From Pedobacter steynii (GTDB lineage: Bacteria; Bacteroidota; Bacteroidia; Sphingobacteriales; Sphingobacteriaceae): 64,000 nucleotides of DNA. Location: the NCBI RefSeq assembly GCF_900103665.1, contig NZ_FNGY01000016.1:1-64000 (forward strand), in the 5' to 3' direction. The notes beneath the pieces were generated by a model, which did not search any database, had not been told where the DNA came from, and saw nothing but the letters and a program-made list of their open reading frames with translations. Below are positions 61,718 to 64,000 of the stretch, piece after piece (the first letter of the stretch is position 1; every line of letters begins with the position of its first letter). The translations under genes were made by a program, and so were the position numbers.

Positions 61718-64000
61718 ATGTTTAGATTAAACTTTAAAATTGCCTTCAGAAATCTATGGAAAAATAAGGGATACGCCTTTATCAATATCCTTGGATTGTC
61801 TATTGGCATGATGAGCTGTATCCTTATTTTCATTTTTATCCGTCATCAGTTGAGTTTTGATAGTGGTTATAAAAACGAAGACCGTATCTATCGTTTTGTG
61901 ACCGACTGGAAGTACAACAGTTTTGAAGATCATAGCCAGGGCATTCCTGTTCCGCTCCCTGATGCTGCAAGGAATGAGTTTGCTGCATTCGAAAAGGTAG
62001 CTCCCATTACAAAAAGTAACGGTGTGGTCCGCATTAAAGATGAGTATGGAAAGGATATCGTAAAGATGTCGAAAGAAGTGTACTATACAGAACCTGATTT
62101 TTTCGATATTTTCGACATTGCCTGGATCTCCGGCAAGCCGAAGGAGGCCATCAAGGCACCCAATACCGTGGTACTTTCTGAAAGTACGGCGAAGCTTTTT
62201 TTCGGGACTGCAGAAAAAGCAATGGGCAAAAGCATCTTTTTGGGCAGAAAAACCATTCTGAAGGTTACCGGCGTATTTAAGGACCTTCCCGGGAACAGCA
62301 GCTTTACTTTAAATATAGTGGTCAGTAATGCCAATAATCCAAATAAAAAATGGGCCGCATGGGATTCCGTAAGTTCAAATATAGAATGTTATGTTTTGCT
62401 GAAAGCCGGAGTCTCCCTTTCTGACCTGGACCAACCCCTGCAGCAATTCAACGATAAATACTATAAACGTAAAAATATAGCAGGCAATCAAACGAATGCA
62501 TTGCAAGCCTTAAAGGACATTCATTTTAGCGATCGATATGGCAATTTTGCCGAGCGGACCGTCACCAAAAAGGAAATTTATGGATTGGCCATCATTGGTT
62601 TGTTTCTGATCCTCACTGCCTGCATCAATTTCATTAACCTGGCCACTGCACAGGCGATCAACAGGTCTAAGGAAGTGGGTGTCCGTAAAGTGATGGGCAG
62701 TAAGCGCAAGCAGCTGGTCCTTCAGTTCCTGACGGAAACCTTCTGCATCACTTTCCTGGCTCTGCTCATTGCCTGTGTTTTAACAGAATTTGCCTTACCT
62801 CAGATGGAGCAATTGTTTAAAGCCAGGATGTCTTTCAGCCTGCTTGAACATCCTGTAATTTTCGTCTTCCTTCTTTTGCTGGTGGCTTTGGTTAGCTTGC
62901 TTGCCGGATTCTACCCCGCACTGGTGATGTCTGGTTTTAGCCCGGCACTGGCCATAAAAAATAAAGTGACCGTCAATTCCGGAAGCCTGAGCCTGCGCAA
63001 GGTGCTCGTAGTAGTACAATTTTCAATTACCATCATCCTTGTGATTTCCACCTTAATCATCTTACAGCAGATGAAATATATCAGAGAAAAACCGCTGGGC
63101 TTTAATAAAGAAGCAGTTGCGATGATTTATGTACCTGGAGATAGTCTGAGTATGGGGAAATTCGATACGTTCAAAGAAAGGGCTTTACGGATCCCGGGGG
63201 TAAAAATGCTGAGTTTTGGACAGAAAGCCCCTTTGTCTATGGATATGCAAACCACTAATTTCTCTTACAACGGAAAAGAGAATAAGGATTTTGAGCTCCG
63301 GCTGTATGCAGCCGATGAAGATTACTTTAAGCTTTTTGAGCTGAAATTTGTGGCCGGAAAAGCCTTCCGAAAAAGCGATACGATTTCCGGCTATGTGGTC
63401 AATCAAACCTTCCTGAAAAAAATCAATGTATTAAAACCTGAAGATGTTTTGGGCAAAATCATTGATCAAAATGGTAGAAAAGCAGCGATTGTAGGGGTTT
63501 TAAAGGACTTCAACGACCAGAGCCTGCAGCAAAGCATTTCTCCGCTGGCCATTTATAGCGAAAAAGACAACTATTACAGGATCGCCGTCAAGATAGATGG
63601 CAAGCAGGTATTGAACACGATGGAAAAGGTGGAAAACTTATGGAACAGCACTTTTCCGGAGCAGGTTTATCATGCCCAGTTTATAGACGATGCCATTCAT
63701 GGTTATTATGAGAATGAGCGTGTGATGGGGATTTTGTTTCGCGTCTTCGCCGGAGTGATCATTTTTATCTCTTTCATCGGCTTGTTCGGACTGATTTCTT
63801 TTGTCGCCTCGCAAAGAACAAAAGAAGTCGCCATCAGAAAGGTATTGGGCGCCTCTACCCTGGAAGTGGTTAAAATGCTCAACAGTTCCTTTCTGATCAT
63901 GGTATTTATCGCCAATCTGCTCGCCTGGCCCCTTGCTTATTTATTTGTATCCAAATGGTTGTCCGGTTTTGCGTACCGCACAGAAATCAGCATCTGGCCT
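61718..64000 (+). CDS. FtsX/MacB-type ABC permease (partial)
   Basis: A 761-codon frame that starts at ATG 61718 (MFRLNFKIAFRNLWKNK) and runs off the right edge in frame. The start is that of the Bacteroidota MacB-like permeases: FRNLWKNKGYAFINILGL and IGMMSCILIFIF. Periplasmic MacB_PCD parts follow. FtsX domains occur at about 285-400 (ACINFINLATAQ, SKEVGVRKVMGS) and again near 680-761 (RTKEVAIRKVLGAS). These proteins pair with an ATPase to act in envelope stress or efflux; no ATPase is in the window. Confidence 0.9.
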   Translation, partial: MFRLNFKIAFRNLWKNKGYAFINILGLSIGMMSCILIFIFIRHQLSFDSGYKNEDRIYRFVTDWKYNSFEDHSQGIPVPLPDAARNEFAAFEKVAPITKSNGVVRIKDEYGKDIVKMSKEVYYTEPDFFDIFDIAWISGKPKEAIKAPNTVVLSESTAKLFFGTAEKAMGKSIFLGRKTILKVTGVFKDLPGNSSFTLNIVVSNANNPNKKWAAWDSVSSNIECYVLLKAGVSLSDLDQPLQQFNDKYYKRKNIAGNQTNALQALKDIHFSDRYGNFAERTVTKKEIYGLAIIGLFLILTACINFINLATAQAINRSKEVGVRKVMGSKRKQLVLQFLTETFCITFLALLIACVLTEFALPQMEQLFKARMSFSLLEHPVIFVFLLLLVALVSLLAGFYPALVMSGFSPALAIKNKVTVNSGSLSLRKVLVVVQFSITIILVISTLIILQQMKYIREKPLGFNKEAVAMIYVPGDSLSMGKFDTFKERALRIPGVKMLSFGQKAPLSMDMQTTNFSYNGKENKDFELRLYAADEDYFKLFELKFVAGKAFRKSDTISGYVVNQTFLKKINVLKPEDVLGKIIDQNGRKAAIVGVLKDFNDQSLQQSISPLAIYSEKDNYYRIAVKIDGKQVLNTMEKVENLWNSTFPEQVYHAQFIDDAIHGYYENERVMGILFRVFAGVIIFISFIGLFGLISFVASQRTKEVAIRKVLGASTLEVVKMLNSSFLIMVFIANLLAWPLAYLFVSKWLSGFAYRTEISIWP

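Overview
The window looks like a chromosome segment from a Bacteroidota member of the family Sphingobacteriaceae, most likely Pedobacter or a close relative. I infer this from protein style (a DUF6266 protein, FtsX/MacB-type permeases, DUF1080, a Bacteroidota extracellular injection system), AT-rich spacers, few obvious Shine-Dalgarno sites, and a TAnnTTTG-type promoter. No rRNA gene, intact tRNA, insertion sequence or CRISPR array was seen.

Positions 1 to about 9,770 look like the end of an integrated defence/accessory island. It holds a DUF4265 protein with a small XRE regulator, a promoter followed by a heavily structured leader of about 215 nt, two unknown small proteins, a DUF4365 nuclease-like protein with a helical repeat tail, an unknown protein, a DUF2185 (Imm33-like) protein, and a complete two-gene Gabija anti-phage system (gajA, gajB, four-base overlap). 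A short tRNA-3'-end-like or palindromic site plus a strong terminator at 9,716-9,771 may be the right attachment site.

Positions 9,963 to 27,118 are mixed chromosome: a PAS-LuxR regulator, an orphan phage tail-collar protein, a frameshifted exported-protein gene, DUF6266, a PD40 propeller, an AhpD-like protein, an ECF sigma factor, a three-gene set of exported proteins (two sharing a cysteine-rich C-terminal domain, the third a P-domain/lysyl-oxidase-like protein), a DEAD-box helicase, DoxX, DUF1080 and a thioesterase. Several decayed genes lie here (an MFS fragment, an internally deleted methyltransferase).

Positions 27,111 to 57,457, all on the minus strand, form a complete-looking extracellular contractile injection system (eCIS, Afp/PVC/AlgoCIS type). 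In transcription order: a LuxR-type regulator with its own terminator, DUF4255 cap protein, an unknown 440-aa protein, one sheath, two cysteine-rich coiled-coil proteins, two tube proteins, DUF5908, LysM hub protein, VgrG-like spike, PAAR tip, gp25 wedge, very large Afp11-like and Afp12-like baseplate proteins, tape-measure-type protein, a DUF4157 cargo ending in a putative nucleic-acid deaminase, a vanadium-haloperoxidase-like enzyme with all vanadate ligands, a second short cargo-like protein with the same N-terminal leader, and the AAA+ ATPase. The two enzyme-bearing candidates inside this operon are the most interesting content of the window.

Positions 57,458 to the end return to ordinary genes: an unknown 99-aa protein, a SAM methyltransferase, a small lipoprotein, a gamma-glutamyltransferase-family protein, and an FtsX/MacB-type permease that runs off the window.
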